Part shown: positions 18,858-28,649 of the stretch, piece by piece
How the letters are laid out: each line of letters starts with the position of its first letter
Position numbering within the stretch: the stretch's first letter is position 1
Source: Sulfuriflexus sp.
GTDB taxonomy: Bacteria; Pseudomonadota; Gammaproteobacteria; AKS1
Assembly (NCBI GenBank): GCA_023134145.1
Contig: JAGLUW010000023.1
Coordinates: forward strand, 62,001-126,000
Direction: 5' to 3'
DNA: 64,000 nt
Program-made: the position numbers and the translations under genes
Notes under the pieces: model-generated
Seen by the model: only the letters and a program-made list of their open reading frames with translations
Databases searched by the model: none
Told to the model about the DNA's origin: nothing

Positions 18858-20681
18858 CTATTCGATTTCGATTAATGCTTCATCAGGGTTAACACTGTCA
18901 CCCTTATTGACATGTACAGCCGATATTGTACCTGAAATAGGTGCTTGTACCTCAGTTTCCATTTTCATCGCTTCGGTAACCAGTACCGTATCACCCGCTT
19001 TCACTTCTGAACCGATCTCAACTAACACATCAACAATAGTCCCCGGCATTGAGGTGGTGACGTGGCCTGGTTTTGATGCGCGAGGTCGCTTGCTGCCTCG
19101 GTGAGTACTTGCGTTGGACTCTGAACCATCGGCACCGATGATGACTTCATCAAGTGTTTCAATAAGTAATTCTTCGGGCACGCCATCAACCGTAACAAAG
19201 AAAGGACGTTGGTTCTGTCCTTTGTGTCCCGTACCCGTCATTTTAATATGATAAGTTTCACCATGCATGGTGACATTAAATTCAACTGGTGCCGCATGCG
19301 GTTTATCATCACCACTTGATGGTGGCTCTAATGTTTCGGGTACCAGTTCGCCATTCTCGCGTTGTTCTAAAAATTCACGGCCAATTTCAGGGAACATGGC
19401 GTAACTTAATACATCTTCTTCTGACTTTGCGAGTTCACCAATTTCACTACGTAAGCGACCCATTTCATTTTTTAATAAATCAGCAGGGCGTACATCAATA
19501 ACCGATTCGTTACCAATGGCCTTTCGTTGCACGTCTGGATTTACTTTTCCCGGCGCACTGCCGTAACGACCTTGCATATAAAGTTTTACTTCATTAGTAA
19601 TGGTTTTGTAACGTTCGCCAGTAACAACGTTTAATACTGCTTGCGTGCCAACAATTTGTGATGTGGGTGTGACAAGAGGAGGGTAGCCCAGATCTTCTCG
19701 TACTCTAGGAATTTCTGCGAGCACATCATTCATCTTGTCGAGATTGCCTTGCTCTTGTAATTGCGAAGACAAATTTGAAATCATGCCGCCAGGCACTTGA
19801 TTAACTTGTACGCGCGTATCTAAGCCCGTCATGTCTGATTCAAACTGATGATATTTCTTACGGATTTCTTTAAAGTAAAAACCGATCTCTTGCAGCAAAG
19901 AAAGATCCAGTTCGGAATCATTGTTGGTGCCATGTAATGCGGCAACCATTGTTTCAGTTGGCGCATGACTTGAGCCACAAGAGAACGTCGAAATGGCAGT
20001 ATCAATATGCCGACAACCATTTTGAATTGCAGCAAGATGATTCATGGTCGACATGCCCGCTGTGTCATGTGAATGCAGGTGAACGGGTATCGATAAAGTG
20101 GACGTGATTTTGTTAAATAGATCGCCACTTACACTTGGTATTAATAAACCCGCCATGTCTTTAATCGCAATACTGTCGCAACCCATGTCTTGTAGTTGCT
20201 TGGCCTGTTCAAGAAAACCTTTAATGCTATGGGCAGGACTAATGGTGTAACAAATAGTACCTTGTGCATGTTTACCGGCTTTCTTTACAGATTCAATCGA
20301 GACTTGCAGATTGCGAATATCATTCATTGCATCGAAGATACGAAAAACATCAATACCATTTTCAGCACTACGCTCAACAAAGGCGCGAACCACATCATCA
20401 GAATAATGACGGTAGCCTAATAGGTTTTGACCACGCAACAACATTTGCAGGCGTGTATTCGGTAAGGCTTCGCGTAATTTACGTAGACGTTCCCATGGAT
20501 CTTCTTTTAGAAAGCGCAGGCAGGCATCGTAAGTTGCGCCACCCCATACTTCGAGTGACCAATAACCAACGCGGTCGAGTCGCTCACAAATAGGGAGCAT
20601 GTCTTCTGTGCGCATGCGCGTCGCAATTAATGATTGATGCGCATCACGAAGAATAGTGTCTGTAATGTGTACCTTGCTCAT
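18858..20681 (-). CDS. pycB: Pyruvate carboxylase subunit B (carboxyltransferase plus biotin carrier)
   Basis: A 607-residue subunit that moves CO2 from biotin to pyruvate, giving oxaloacetate. The ATG at 20681 gives MSKVHITDTILRDAHQSL; the longer upstream frame would start inside pycA. The carboxyltransferase TIM barrel is at about residues 1-300 (DTILRDAHQS; AIKDMAGLL; the HLHSHDTAGM metal-site His residues). A PycA-associating region lies near 300-460. A biotinyl domain is at the C-terminus with the biotin Lys in EAMKMETEVQAP. Oxaloacetate decarboxylase alpha subunits look similar, but no beta/gamma sodium-pump genes are present and a biotin carboxylase gene lies upstream, which favours pyruvate carboxylase. 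It is cotranscribed with pycA (28-bp gap). The ribosome binding site is weak. Confidence 0.9.
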   Translation of the reverse strand: MSKVHITDTILRDAHQSLIATRMRTEDMLPICERLDRVGYWSLEVWGGATYDACLRFLKEDPWERLRKLREALPNTRLQMLLRGQNLLGYRHYSDDVVRAFVERSAENGIDVFRIFDAMNDIRNLQVSIESVKKAGKHAQGTICYTISPAHSIKGFLEQAKQLQDMGCDSIAIKDMAGLLIPSVSGDLFNKITSTLSIPVHLHSHDTAGMSTMNHLAAIQNGCRHIDTAISTFSCGSSHAPTETMVAALHGTNNDSELDLSLLQEIGFYFKEIRKKYHQFESDMTGLDTRVQVNQVPGGMISNLSSQLQEQGNLDKMNDVLAEIPRVREDLGYPPLVTPTSQIVGTQAVLNVVTGERYKTITNEVKLYMQGRYGSAPGKVNPDVQRKAIGNESVIDVRPADLLKNEMGRLRSEIGELAKSEEDVLSYAMFPEIGREFLEQRENGELVPETLEPPSSGDDKPHAAPVEFNVTMHGETYHIKMTGTGHKGQNQRPFFVTVDGVPEELLIETLDEVIIGADGSESNASTHRGSKRPRASKPGHVTTSMPGTIVDVLVEIGSEVKAGDTVLVTEAMKMETEVQAPISGTISAVHVNKGDSVNPDEALIEIE

Positions 20682-20709
20682 AACGATTTCGCTTTTATTA
20701 TTTTCATGG

Positions 20710-22131
20710 TTAAACGCCAAGGTGAGCCACAATGGCTGCGGATATTGCCACCGCTAATTCACGCGGTGGTCTTCGAATAGAATAATTAATGAGTTCCGGA
20801 TGTTCTTCTACAAAACTGGTATCGAATTTTGCGTCACGAAAATCTTTGGATTGTAAAATTTCCAAGTAGTAGGGAATAGTTGTCTTAACGCCGAATACAC
20901 CCATGTCTTTTAGTGCACGTGAACCACGATCGAGACATTGCTCCCAATCCAAGGCCCAAACAGTTAACTTGGCACACATGGAGTCGTAATAAGGTGGGAT
21001 TTCATAACCAGTATAAATCGCCGCATCGGTACGTACGCCTGGACCACCCGGTGCAAAGTAACGTGTAATGCGACCAAATGACGGCAGGAAATCATTCTTA
21101 GGATCTTCGGCATTAATTCGCATTTGCATGGCAAAGCCGCGGCGTTGAATATCTTTTTGTTCAAAGGATAATTTTTTACCCGCAGCAATGCGTATTTGCT
21201 CACGAACAATATCAATACCCGTAATTTGCTCAGTGACGGTGTGTTCAACCTGCAAACGGGTGTTCATTTCCATGAAGTAGCATTTGTCGTCAATAGGATC
21301 GAGCAAGAACTCAACCGTGCCCGCATTCTCATAACCAACGGCCTTGGCTGCAGTCACCGCCAAATTACACATTTCTTGACGTTTTTCTTCGGTCAGTTGG
21401 GGTGAGGGTGCTAATTCTATTAATTTCTGGTGGCGACGCTGAATTGAGCAATCTCGTTCAAATAGGTGAACCACATTGCCATGGCTATCACCGAGTATTT
21501 GCACCTCGATATGGCGAGGGTTAACCATGCATTTCTCAAGGAAAACCTCGGGCGAGCCAAAAAACTTGGTCACTTCGGAGATAACACGGTCATATTGACG
21601 CTTCAGATCATCGGCCGATTCACAGCGGCGGATACCTCGACCACCACCACCAGCGCTGGCTTTGAGCATCACGGGGTAGCCTATTCGTTCAGCTATTTCG
21701 AGCGCTTCATCGACTCCAGATAAGCTGCCTTCACTGCCTGGACTCACTGGCACGCCGGCCGCAATCATGAGCTTTCGTGCTTCAGTTTTAACGCCCATTT
21801 TATGAATAACCTCAGCAGAGGGGCCGATAAACCTTATTCCTCTACGTGAACAAATCTCTGCAAGTTCTGGATTTTCCGAGAGAAAACCATAGCCAGGATG
21901 GAGAGCATCACAACCAGTTGCAACAGCAAGATTGACAATACGATGGGCGTTTAGATAGCCTGCAATGCTGTCTGGGCCGATGTTATAGGCCTCATCAGCT
22001 TTCTTAACATGCAGGCCATGACGGTCTGGATCGGCATAGATTGCCACGGATTTAATGCCCATTTCCGCACAAGCACGGACAATACGGACTGCAATTTCAC
22101 CACGATTGGCAATGAGAACTTTTCTTATCAA
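20710..22131 (-). CDS. pycA: Pyruvate carboxylase subunit A (biotin carboxylase)
   Basis: A 473-residue ATP-grasp enzyme that carboxylates biotin on PycB. MIRKVLIANRGEIAVRIVRA is the biotin carboxylase N-terminus. The ATP-grasp Gly loop is KASAGGGGRGI, and MEMNTRLQVEHTVTE holds the catalytic and Mg-binding residues. The length is slightly above AccC (about 450), as expected for PycA. An accC role is less likely because pycB follows directly and no accB is adjacent. The two genes supply oxaloacetate anaplerotically. They interrupt the otherwise conserved sppA/yceD neighbourhood. A TATAAT at 22173-22168 on the minus strand may be the -10. Confidence 0.9.
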   Translation of the reverse strand: MIRKVLIANRGEIAVRIVRACAEMGIKSVAIYADPDRHGLHVKKADEAYNIGPDSIAGYLNAHRIVNLAVATGCDALHPGYGFLSENPELAEICSRRGIRFIGPSAEVIHKMGVKTEARKLMIAAGVPVSPGSEGSLSGVDEALEIAERIGYPVMLKASAGGGGRGIRRCESADDLKRQYDRVISEVTKFFGSPEVFLEKCMVNPRHIEVQILGDSHGNVVHLFERDCSIQRRHQKLIELAPSPQLTEEKRQEMCNLAVTAAKAVGYENAGTVEFLLDPIDDKCYFMEMNTRLQVEHTVTEQITGIDIVREQIRIAAGKKLSFEQKDIQRRGFAMQMRINAEDPKNDFLPSFGRITRYFAPGGPGVRTDAAIYTGYEIPPYYDSMCAKLTVWALDWEQCLDRGSRALKDMGVFGVKTTIPYYLEILQSKDFRDAKFDTSFVEEHPELINYSIRRPPRELAVAISAAIVAHLGV

Positions 22132-22259
22132 GCCTAAATCTCCCTATAGCTTGCTCCGAAGCTTATCATTATATAGGGCTAAGAATAGTCACAGGCCCAA
22201 AGTTACACGGTGACTTCGAATTTTATGTCAAAATAGATGGATGTAGCGGGATTTTCTCT

Positions 22260-22288
22260 TTGACAACCAGCAGCTTGCGCTATATTAT
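22260..22288 (+). promoter_or_regulatory. Strong sigma70 promoter for the yceD-rpmF-fab block
   Basis: A perfect TTGACA at 22260-22265, a 17-bp spacer, and TATTAT at 22283-22288. The predicted start, near 22294-22296, is only 2-4 nt before the yceD ATG. Confidence 0.7.
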
Positions 22289-22297
22289 GCGCGCCTT

Positions 22298-22828
22298 ATG
22301 AAAGACCGGCTTCCTGAGCATATTGAACCGCTAAGGTTGGCACGTAGTCAACGACTGTTACATGGTCGTTTACCCTTGTCACGAATGCCTCGGCTTGCGA
22401 GTTCTCTTGAGGTTAATGAAGAGGATGCAGGTGAGATTGATGTTGACCTAAAGTTTGACGTCGATGTAACGGGCATAGCTTGGATGGAAGGGCACCTAAC
22501 AGGAACCCTGACACTTTGTTGTCAACGATGTATGCAGCAGTTGTTTATGCCAATTGATGCGACATTTAAATTGGCGATGGTTGAGTCAGAGTCAGAAATT
22601 GAGCAACTAGGTGAGCAGTATGAACCCTTGTTGCTGGAAGATGATTCGTTGGTATCAGTTGTTGAACTGGTTGAAGACGAATTATTGCTTACGTTACCGA
22701 TTGTGCCGAAACATGACACAGAAGAATGTAATGCAGGTGAAGAGATTGTTGAACAGGTTGTTGTAGAAGTTAAACCTGAGTCAAAGAAGAATCCGTTTGC
22801 AGCATTAGCGGATTTAAAGAGTAAGTAA
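22298..22828 (+). CDS. yceD: YceD/DUF177 protein, large-subunit rRNA accumulation factor
   Basis: A 176-residue DUF177 protein. Family features seen: the Cys pair in LCCQRCMQQLF, the acidic VELVEDELLLTLPIVPKHD segment and the terminal NPFAALADLKSK. The family is linked to 23S rRNA accumulation and is nearly always followed by rpmF, as here (42-bp gap). The ATG start aligns with the E. coli N-terminus but has no Shine-Dalgarno, and the promoter lies directly upstream, so the message may be leaderless. Confidence 0.93.
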   Translation: MKDRLPEHIEPLRLARSQRLLHGRLPLSRMPRLASSLEVNEEDAGEIDVDLKFDVDVTGIAWMEGHLTGTLTLCCQRCMQQLFMPIDATFKLAMVESESEIEQLGEQYEPLLLEDDSLVSVVELVEDELLLTLPIVPKHDTEECNAGEEIVEQVVVEVKPESKKNPFAALADLKSK

Positions 22829-22870
22829 CTTAATTTATTTTAGTTATACCTACGGTAGGAGTAACCGACC

Positions 22871-23050
22871 ATGGCAGTACAAAAGAACAAAGTAACACCA
22901 GCAAGACGCGGCATGCGTCGTTCACACGATTCATTAAGCGGCCCAACACTTTCTGTTGATGCGACAACAGGTGAAACTCACCGTCGTCACAATGTAACAG
23001 CAGATGGTTACTACCGTGGCCGTAAAGTTGCTCCAGGTAAAGACGACTAA
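22871..23050 (+). CDS. rpmF: 50S ribosomal protein bL32
   Basis: A 59-residue basic protein beginning [20 protein letters not shown] and ending APGKDD. It matches bL32 in length and sequence. There are no cysteines, so it is the zinc-independent form usual in gammaproteobacteria. TAGGAG about 8 nt upstream is a strong ribosome binding site, in contrast with yceD. It is cotranscribed with yceD. Confidence 0.97.
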   Translation: MAVQKNKVTPARRGMRRSHDSLSGPTLSVDATTGETHRRHNVTADGYYRGRKVAPGKDD

Positions 23051-23106
23051 TAATTTAGTCTCATTGCCGGTTTGTCAGCAAATCGACAGTATTATCTATA
23101 TAATAT

Positions 23107-23131
23107 GCAACACGGCTTCATGCCGTGTTGC
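23107..23131 (+). promoter_or_regulatory. Perfect 10-bp hairpin between rpmF and plsX
   Basis: GCAACACGGC, loop TTCAT, GCCGTGTTGC. No U-run follows, so it is not a classic intrinsic terminator. It may stabilise the rpmF 3' end, act as a processing site or partly attenuate. A TATAAT at 23099-23104 just before it could be a plsX -10, but no -35 was found. Confidence 0.5.
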
Positions 23132-23176
23132 GCGTTTATGCGCCCTACGTAACAAAAGGTAGCTATAAAAATAAAG

Positions 23177-24208
23177 ATGGGCAGCCTACTTACAGTTTCT
23201 CTTGATGCAATGGGTGGTGATCATGGATTACCGGTCACTGTACCTGCGGCCATTGCTGCTCTAGCCGACCACCCCAATCTCGCGCTCATCTTAGTGGGCG
23301 ATCAAGACATGATTCGTCAAGAGCTTGAGAATCATAAATATCCAAATTCCGATCGCATGCAAGTGCAACATGCATCTCAAGTTGTAGAGATGGATGATAA
23401 GCCAGCACAAGCCATGCGCTTCAAGAAAGATTCATCAATGCGCATTGCCATCAACCTTGTTAAAGAAGGTAGTGCTGATGCCTGTGTAAGTGCAGGTAAC
23501 ACCGGCGCATTAATGGCGACCGCACGTTTTGTTTTAAAAATGTTACCCGGTATTGATCGTCCTGCAATTTGTGGGATCTTGCCAACCATGCCTGGTTTCT
23601 GTCACATGCTCGACATGGGTGCCAATGTTGATTCGACTGCGGATAATTTATTTGAATTCGCGGTAATGGGATCGGTACTTGCTTCAGCCGTTAATAATAT
23701 TGAAAGTCCTTCGGTGGGCTTGCTCAATATTGGTGAGGAAGAAATCAAAGGCAACGAAATTATTAAGCAAGCTGCGCAAATGCTATCTGAAAGCCAATTG
23801 AACTACGTTGGTTTCGTTGAAGGTGATGGTATTTATGAAGGTAAAGCAAATGTGATTGTTTGTGATGGCTTTAATGGCAACATCGCATTAAAGGCAAGCG
23901 AAGGCGTGGCCAAAATGTTTTCCTTTAAGATCAAACAAGCCTTTACGAAAAATATTTTCACAAAGATTGCTGCGTTGATTGCGAAGCCAGTACTAAACAA
24001 TTTCCGCAAATCATTAGACCCGCGTCGTTACAATGGCGCGAGCTTGCTTGGCTTGCAAGGTATTGCGATTAAAAGTCATGGCGGCGCAGATGTATTGGCA
24101 TTTAAAACAGCAATCAAACAAGCCGTTATTGAGATTGAAAACCGTGTCCCAGAAAAAATCAGCGAGCAGCTTGAAGCGCTACTGGTTAACCCGAGAGATG
24201 ATTCCTAA
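23177..24208 (+). CDS. plsX: Phosphate acyltransferase PlsX
   Basis: A 343-residue peripheral membrane enzyme that converts acyl-ACP to acyl-phosphate for phospholipid synthesis. Signatures: [10 protein letters not shown] at residues 8-17, [20 protein letters not shown] and [12 protein letters not shown]. The length is typical. The TAA overlaps the fabH ATG (TAATG), so translation is coupled. It belongs to the conserved plsX-fabH-fabD-fabG-acpP-fabF lipid operon. Confidence 0.96.
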   Translation: MGSLLTVSLDAMGGDHGLPVTVPAAIAALADHPNLALILVGDQDMIRQELENHKYPNSDRMQVQHASQVVEMDDKPAQAMRFKKDSSMRIAINLVKEGSADACVSAGNTGALMATARFVLKMLPGIDRPAICGILPTMPGFCHMLDMGANVDSTADNLFEFAVMGSVLASAVNNIESPSVGLLNIGEEEIKGNEIIKQAAQMLSESQLNYVGFVEGDGIYEGKANVIVCDGFNGNIALKASEGVAKMFSFKIKQAFTKNIFTKIAALIAKPVLNNFRKSLDPRRYNGASLLGLQGIAIKSHGGADVLAFKTAIKQAVIEIENRVPEKISEQLEALLVNPRDDS

Positions 24209-25173
24209 TGTATTCACGAATTAAAGGCACCGGTAGTTATCTACCGAAGAAAACCTTAACCAATAAAGATCTCGAAACAATGGTTGATACAACCGACGAA
24301 TGGATCTTTGATCGTACCGGTATTAAAGAACGCCATATTGCAGCAGAAGGTGAAACCACCTGCGATCTTGCTGAGCATGCGGCACGTGCAGCAATGGAGC
24401 ATGCCGGCATAACAGCCGATGATATCGATCTTATTATTATCGCAACGACAACACCGGATCGCGTTTTCCCAAGCACTGCATGTCTATTGCAGCAGCGCCT
24501 AGGTATAAAGGGTTGCGCGGCATTTGATGTGCAAGCAGTTTGTACCGGTTTTGTTTATGCCTTGGGTATTGCTGACAAGTTTATAAAATCAGGTTCGAAT
24601 AAATGTGCCTTAGTGATTGGCGCTGAAACCATGTCACGCATCACAGATTGGACTGATCGTGGTACCTGTATTTTATTCGGTGACGGTGCGGGTGCGGTTA
24701 TCGTAGAAGCCAGCGAAGAGCCTGGGATTTTATCGACGCATTTACATGCTGATGGTCAATATGAAGATCTTCTAACCGTTGATGGTGGTATCTCCAGCGA
24801 CTATGGAAAAGTACAAGATGGAACAGCCTTTGTTCGAATGAAAGGTAATGAAGTTTTCAAAATGGCGGTTAATACGCTTGGCCGTATTGTTGACGAAACA
24901 TTGGCCGCTAACGACATGCAGAAAAGTGATATTGATTGGTTAGTTCCTCATCAAGCGAATATTCGCATTATTAATGCGACGGCTAAAAAGTTACAAATGA
25001 ATATCGATCATGTTGTGGTTACTGTTGATAAGCACGGCAACACATCAGCAGCATCGGTTCCGCTTGCGCTTGATACGGCAGTGCGTGATGGTCGGATTAA
25101 ACGTGGCGACACAGTTTTACTTGAAGCCTTTGGTGGCGGGTTCACTTGGGGCTCGGCTCTCGTTAAGTATTAG
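24208..25173 (+). CDS. fabH: Beta-ketoacyl-ACP synthase III
   Basis: A 321-residue condensing enzyme that starts fatty acid synthesis from acetyl-CoA and malonyl-ACP. The triad is visible: Cys112 in [10 protein letters not shown], His in [10 protein letters not shown] and Asn in [13 protein letters not shown]. The C-terminal [14 protein letters not shown] is typical. The start is coupled to the plsX stop. Confidence 0.97.
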   Translation: MYSRIKGTGSYLPKKTLTNKDLETMVDTTDEWIFDRTGIKERHIAAEGETTCDLAEHAARAAMEHAGITADDIDLIIIATTTPDRVFPSTACLLQQRLGIKGCAAFDVQAVCTGFVYALGIADKFIKSGSNKCALVIGAETMSRITDWTDRGTCILFGDGAGAVIVEASEEPGILSTHLHADGQYEDLLTVDGGISSDYGKVQDGTAFVRMKGNEVFKMAVNTLGRIVDETLAANDMQKSDIDWLVPHQANIRIINATAKKLQMNIDHVVVTVDKHGNTSAASVPLALDTAVRDGRIKRGDTVLLEAFGGGFTWGSALVKY

Positions 25174-25203
25174 AACAGAATAACAACATTACGGAACACA
25201 CTC

Positions 25204-26136
25204 ATGTCATTTGCATTTATTTTTCCAGGCCAAGGTTCACAATCAGTAGGAATGTTAGCGGAGCTTGCTGAAAGCAATTCTGTTGTTACGGATACCTTCG
25301 CTGAAGCATCGGCTGCGCTCGGTTATGATTTGTGGGCATTGATTCAAGATGGACCTGCCGAAGATTTAAATCAGACTGATCGCACTCAACCAGCAATGCT
25401 AACAGCAGGTGTTGCATGTTGGCGTGTTTGGCAACAACAAGGCGGTGCAATGCCTGCAATGATGGCAGGGCACAGTCTTGGCGAATACACCGCGCTAGTT
25501 TGTAGTGGTGCGATGTCATTAGTCGATGGCGTTAGCTTAGTGGCTGATCGCGGTCGCTTCATGCAAGAAGCGGTTGCTGCCGGTGAAGGCGCCATGGCCG
25601 CGGTATTGGGTATGGATGATGATGCAGTAATAAGTGTTTGTGTTGATGCTGCTGAAGGCGATGTTTTATCCGCGGTTAATTTTAATTCACCCGGTCAAGT
25701 TGTGATCGCAGGTAATACCGCAGCGGTAGAACGCGCAACTGTATTGGCAAAAGAACGTGGTGCAAAACGTGCCATCGTATTACCAGTCAGCGTGCCATCA
25801 CATTGTTCATTAATGGAATCAGCGGCAGAAAAATTACAAGAACGTTTGGCAACCATTTCAATTAACGCACCGAGTGTTCCAGTTGTTAATAATGTAGATG
25901 TTGATGCGCCATCGGATGCAGAACAAATTAAACAAGCCTTGGTTAAACAACTTTCAAATCCTGTGCGTTGGGTTGAAACAATTAACAGCTTATCTAACGA
26001 TGGCATGAATGCCGTTGTTGAATGTGGCCCAGGTAAAGTGCTTGCCGGTTTGAATAAACGTATTAATAAAGAATTTCCAGCTTATCCATTATTTGATACA
26101 GCTTCACTTGCTAAAGCACTTGACGCCGTAAAATAA
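25204..26136 (+). CDS. fabD: Malonyl-CoA:ACP transacylase
   Basis: A 310-residue transacylase that loads malonate onto ACP. Motifs: FPGQGSQSVGM (oxyanion loop), Ser91 in AGHSLGEYTAL as nucleophile, and His in VSVPSHCSLM. The length is typical. It lies 30 bp after fabH and 35 bp before fabG in the lipid operon. Confidence 0.97.
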   Translation: MSFAFIFPGQGSQSVGMLAELAESNSVVTDTFAEASAALGYDLWALIQDGPAEDLNQTDRTQPAMLTAGVACWRVWQQQGGAMPAMMAGHSLGEYTALVCSGAMSLVDGVSLVADRGRFMQEAVAAGEGAMAAVLGMDDDAVISVCVDAAEGDVLSAVNFNSPGQVVIAGNTAAVERATVLAKERGAKRAIVLPVSVPSHCSLMESAAEKLQERLATISINAPSVPVVNNVDVDAPSDAEQIKQALVKQLSNPVRWVETINSLSNDGMNAVVECGPGKVLAGLNKRINKEFPAYPLFDTASLAKALDAVK

Positions 26137-26171
26137 GATAAAGCATAAAACAAAACTATATAGGAGAGTTA

Positions 26172-26918
26172 ATGATGTCGATGCAAGGCGAAATTGCTCT
26201 AGTGACCGGCGCAAGCCGTGGTATTGGTAAATGTATTGCGATGGCACTGGGTGAACAAGGTGCGACTGTTATTGGTACAGCAACATCGGACAAAGGTGCG
26301 CAAGCGATCAGCGATTACATGAAAGGTGCAGGTATCAACGGCACTGGCATGACGCTTAACGTAACCGATGCAGAATCAGTTACTGCTGTTATAAAAAGTA
26401 TTACCGATGAACATGGCGCGATCAGTGTGTTGGTTAATAACGCAGGCATCACTCGCGACAATCTACTCATGCGTATGAAAGACGATGAGTGGAATGACAT
26501 TATCGATACCAATCTGACTTCAATTTACCGTTTATCAAAAGCCGTGCTACGTCCAATGATGAAAGCACGTACTGGCCGCATTATTAGTATTGCTTCGGTT
26601 GTGGGTATCAGTGGTAACGCAGGTCAAACGAACTACGCCGCAGCGAAAGCCGGTTTGATTGGTTTCTCAAAATCATTAGCGCGTGAAGTGGGTTCGCGTG
26701 GCATCACGGTTAACGTAGTTGCACCTGGTTTTATTGCCACTGACATGACACACGATCTGCCAGAAGAAGTTAAAAATAAGCTACTTGGCCAAATTCCACT
26801 GGGTCGTTTGGGTAATCCTGAAGAGATTGCGAGTGCGGTTGCCTACCTCGCATCACCCGCTGCTTCCTACATTACCGGTGAAACTATCAACGTAAATGGT
26901 GGAATGGTGATGGATTAA
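26172..26918 (+). CDS. fabG: 3-oxoacyl-ACP reductase
   Basis: A 248-residue short-chain dehydrogenase that reduces beta-ketoacyl-ACP with NADPH. The TGASRGIGK Rossmann loop, NNAGITRDNL, and the Ser/YAAAK catalytic residues (NYAAAKAG) are present. It ends in the family NVNGGMVM. TAGGAG precedes two adjacent ATGs (26172 and 26175), and either may be used. Confidence 0.96.
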   Translation: MMSMQGEIALVTGASRGIGKCIAMALGEQGATVIGTATSDKGAQAISDYMKGAGINGTGMTLNVTDAESVTAVIKSITDEHGAISVLVNNAGITRDNLLMRMKDDEWNDIIDTNLTSIYRLSKAVLRPMMKARTGRIISIASVVGISGNAGQTNYAAAKAGLIGFSKSLAREVGSRGITVNVVAPGFIATDMTHDLPEEVKNKLLGQIPLGRLGNPEEIASAVAYLASPAASYITGETINVNGGMVMD

Positions 26919-27040
26919 CGCTTAACGGCGATTATTCACCTTTAAAATCAATAATTTATGAATTCTGGCATGTTTGTCCGGTTTTCAATACAATACGCTC
27001 GCAGCAGGACAATGCTGCTTAATTGGAGGACTATATAGTC

Positions 27041-27277
27041 ATGAGTAATATCGAAGAACGCGTCAAGAAGATTGTAATGGAACAACTTGGTGTAAAAGAA
27101 GAAGAAGTAACTAATCCAGCCTCGTTCGTAGACGATCTCGGCGCCGACTCACTCGACACTGTTGAGTTAGTTATGGCTCTGGAAGAAGAATTTGAAACTG
27201 AGATCCCTGATGAAGAAGCGGAAAAAATTACCACAGTACAACAAGCTATCGATTTTGTTGTAAATAACGCTGGTTAA
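27041..27277 (+). CDS. acpP: Acyl carrier protein
   Basis: A 78-residue acidic carrier of acyl chains. The 4'-phosphopantetheine Ser37 lies in [17 protein letters not shown] about 10 nt before ATG 27041 sets the start; an upstream TTG in frame is not credible. The 122-bp gap before it probably carries a dedicated promoter, although no clean hexamer pair was found. GCAGCA/TGCTGC at 27001-27018 can form a small hairpin just upstream of the ribosome binding site. Confidence 0.98.
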   Translation: MSNIEERVKKIVMEQLGVKEEEVTNPASFVDDLGADSLDTVELVMALEEEFETEIPDEEAEKITTVQQAIDFVVNNAG

Positions 27278-27302
27278 TTTTAACTGTTTTAAATCAAACT
27301 GG

Positions 27303-27343
27303 TGGCCGCTTCCACTTATTGTGGCAAGCGGCCATTCGTTTTT
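27303..27343 (+). terminator. Hairpin with U-run between acpP and fabF (attenuator-type)
   Basis: T-GGCCGCTT-CCAC, loop TTATT, GTGG-C-AAGCGGCC-A forms a 13-bp stem with one bulged C, followed by ATTCGTTTTT. It resembles an intrinsic terminator that could cut read-through from the highly expressed acpP into fabF. The U-run starts 5 nt after the stem, so termination is probably partial. Confidence 0.6.
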
Positions 27344-27372
27344 CTGCTGAACTGAAATTAGGAGCATACGCA

Positions 27373-28611
27373 ATGACAAGACGTGTCGTTGTTACAGGTC
27401 TAGGTCTGGTTACACCAGTCGGACTCAATGTAAAAGATTCTTGGGATAACATTCTTGCTGGCAAGAGTGGTATTTCACCTATTACACATTTCGATGTGTC
27501 GGAATTTACAGTTCGGTTCAGTGGTTCAATTCGTGATTTTGACATCACTGATTACATTTCAAAAAAAGATGCACGTCGTATGGAGCCATTTATCCATTAT
27601 GGTATTGCGGCAGGTACACAAGCATTAAAAGATTCAGGGCTGGAAATTACTGAGCAAAATGCAACACGCATTGGTGTTTCAATCGGTTCAGGTATCGGCG
27701 GTGTAGGTGGTATTGAAAAAGGTTACCAAACCTTTATTGATAGAGGCCCCCGCAAAATTTCTCCCTTCTTTGTTCCAAGCAACATCATTAACATGGTTTC
27801 AGGTAACTTTTCGATCATGCATGGTCTGAAGGGGCCGAATGTTGCAATGGTAACAGCCTGTACAACAGGTACACACAGTATTGGCGATGCCGGTCGTATG
27901 ATTGTCTATGGTGATGCTGATGTGATGGTGACAGGCGGATCGGAAATGGCAACCTCACCAACAAGTTTGGGTGGCTTCGCAGCCGCACGCGCACTTTCAA
28001 CACGTAACGATGATCCTGAACTAGCTAGTCGCCCTTGGGACAAAGACCGTGATGGTTTCGTTCTTGGTGATGGCGCAGGCGTAATGGTCTTGGAAGAATA
28101 CGAACATGCAAAAGCACGTGGCGCGAACATTTATTGTGAACTAGTTGGTTTTGGTATGAGTGGCGATGCGTATCACATGACATCGCCTTCAATCGGTGGC
28201 GAAGGCGCGGCACGTTGTATGGTCAACGCATTAAATGATGCAGGTGTTAATCCTGATCAAGTTGACTATATCAATGCTCATGGCACATCAACACCAGCAG
28301 GTGATGCGGCTGAAACTATGGCAACAAAAACTGCACTAGGCGATCACGCTTATAAGGTTGCGATTAGTTCGACTAAATCAATGACAGGACATTTACTCGG
28401 TGCTGCCGGTGGTATTGAAGCCGTCTTCACTGCTTTGTCTATTCGTGACCAAGTTGCACCACCTACTATCAACTTGCTAAACCAAGATCCTGAATGTGAT
28501 TTGGATTTTGTTCCGAAGACAGCAAGAGAAATGAAGATCGACGTTGCCGTATCAAACTCATTTGGCTTTGGTGGTACAAATGGTACCGTGGTTTTCCGCA
28601 AGCCTGAGTAA
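27373..28611 (+). CDS. fabF: Beta-ketoacyl-ACP synthase II
   Basis: A 412-residue elongating condensing enzyme. [17 protein letters not shown] sets the start at ATG 27373, with GGAG 8 nt before it. The longer frame would run through the upstream hairpin and is rejected. The catalytic Cys163 is in [13 protein letters not shown], with His residues in [11 protein letters not shown] and [13 protein letters not shown]. It closes the fab cluster and is followed after 38 bp by pabB. Confidence 0.97.
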   Translation: MTRRVVVTGLGLVTPVGLNVKDSWDNILAGKSGISPITHFDVSEFTVRFSGSIRDFDITDYISKKDARRMEPFIHYGIAAGTQALKDSGLEITEQNATRIGVSIGSGIGGVGGIEKGYQTFIDRGPRKISPFFVPSNIINMVSGNFSIMHGLKGPNVAMVTACTTGTHSIGDAGRMIVYGDADVMVTGGSEMATSPTSLGGFAAARALSTRNDDPELASRPWDKDRDGFVLGDGAGVMVLEEYEHAKARGANIYCELVGFGMSGDAYHMTSPSIGGEGAARCMVNALNDAGVNPDQVDYINAHGTSTPAGDAAETMATKTALGDHAYKVAISSTKSMTGHLLGAAGGIEAVFTALSIRDQVAPPTINLLNQDPECDLDFVPKTAREMKIDVAVSNSFGFGGTNGTVVFRKPE

Positions 28612-28649
28612 TTGACGCCAGTGTCTGCACTGAAACAACAGGCACATTG

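Noticed and set aside
20682-20732. Upstream extension of pycB to ATG 20732
   Set aside because: It would begin inside pycA and add residues absent from the conserved start MSKVHITDTILRD.
18858-22131. Sodium-pumping oxaloacetate decarboxylase or an acetyl-CoA carboxylase pair
   Set aside because: No beta or gamma subunit genes and no accB are adjacent; a biotin carboxylase followed by a carboxyltransferase-biotin fusion fits PycA-PycB.
26970-26985. Sigma54 promoter upstream of acpP (TGGCATG followed by TTTGTC)
   Set aside because: The -12 GC element is not at the required spacing, and acpP is a housekeeping gene.
27319-27372. Longer fabF frame starting at TTG 27319
   Set aside because: It runs through the acpP-fabF hairpin, and the conserved N-terminus begins at ATG 27373 with a good GGAG site.
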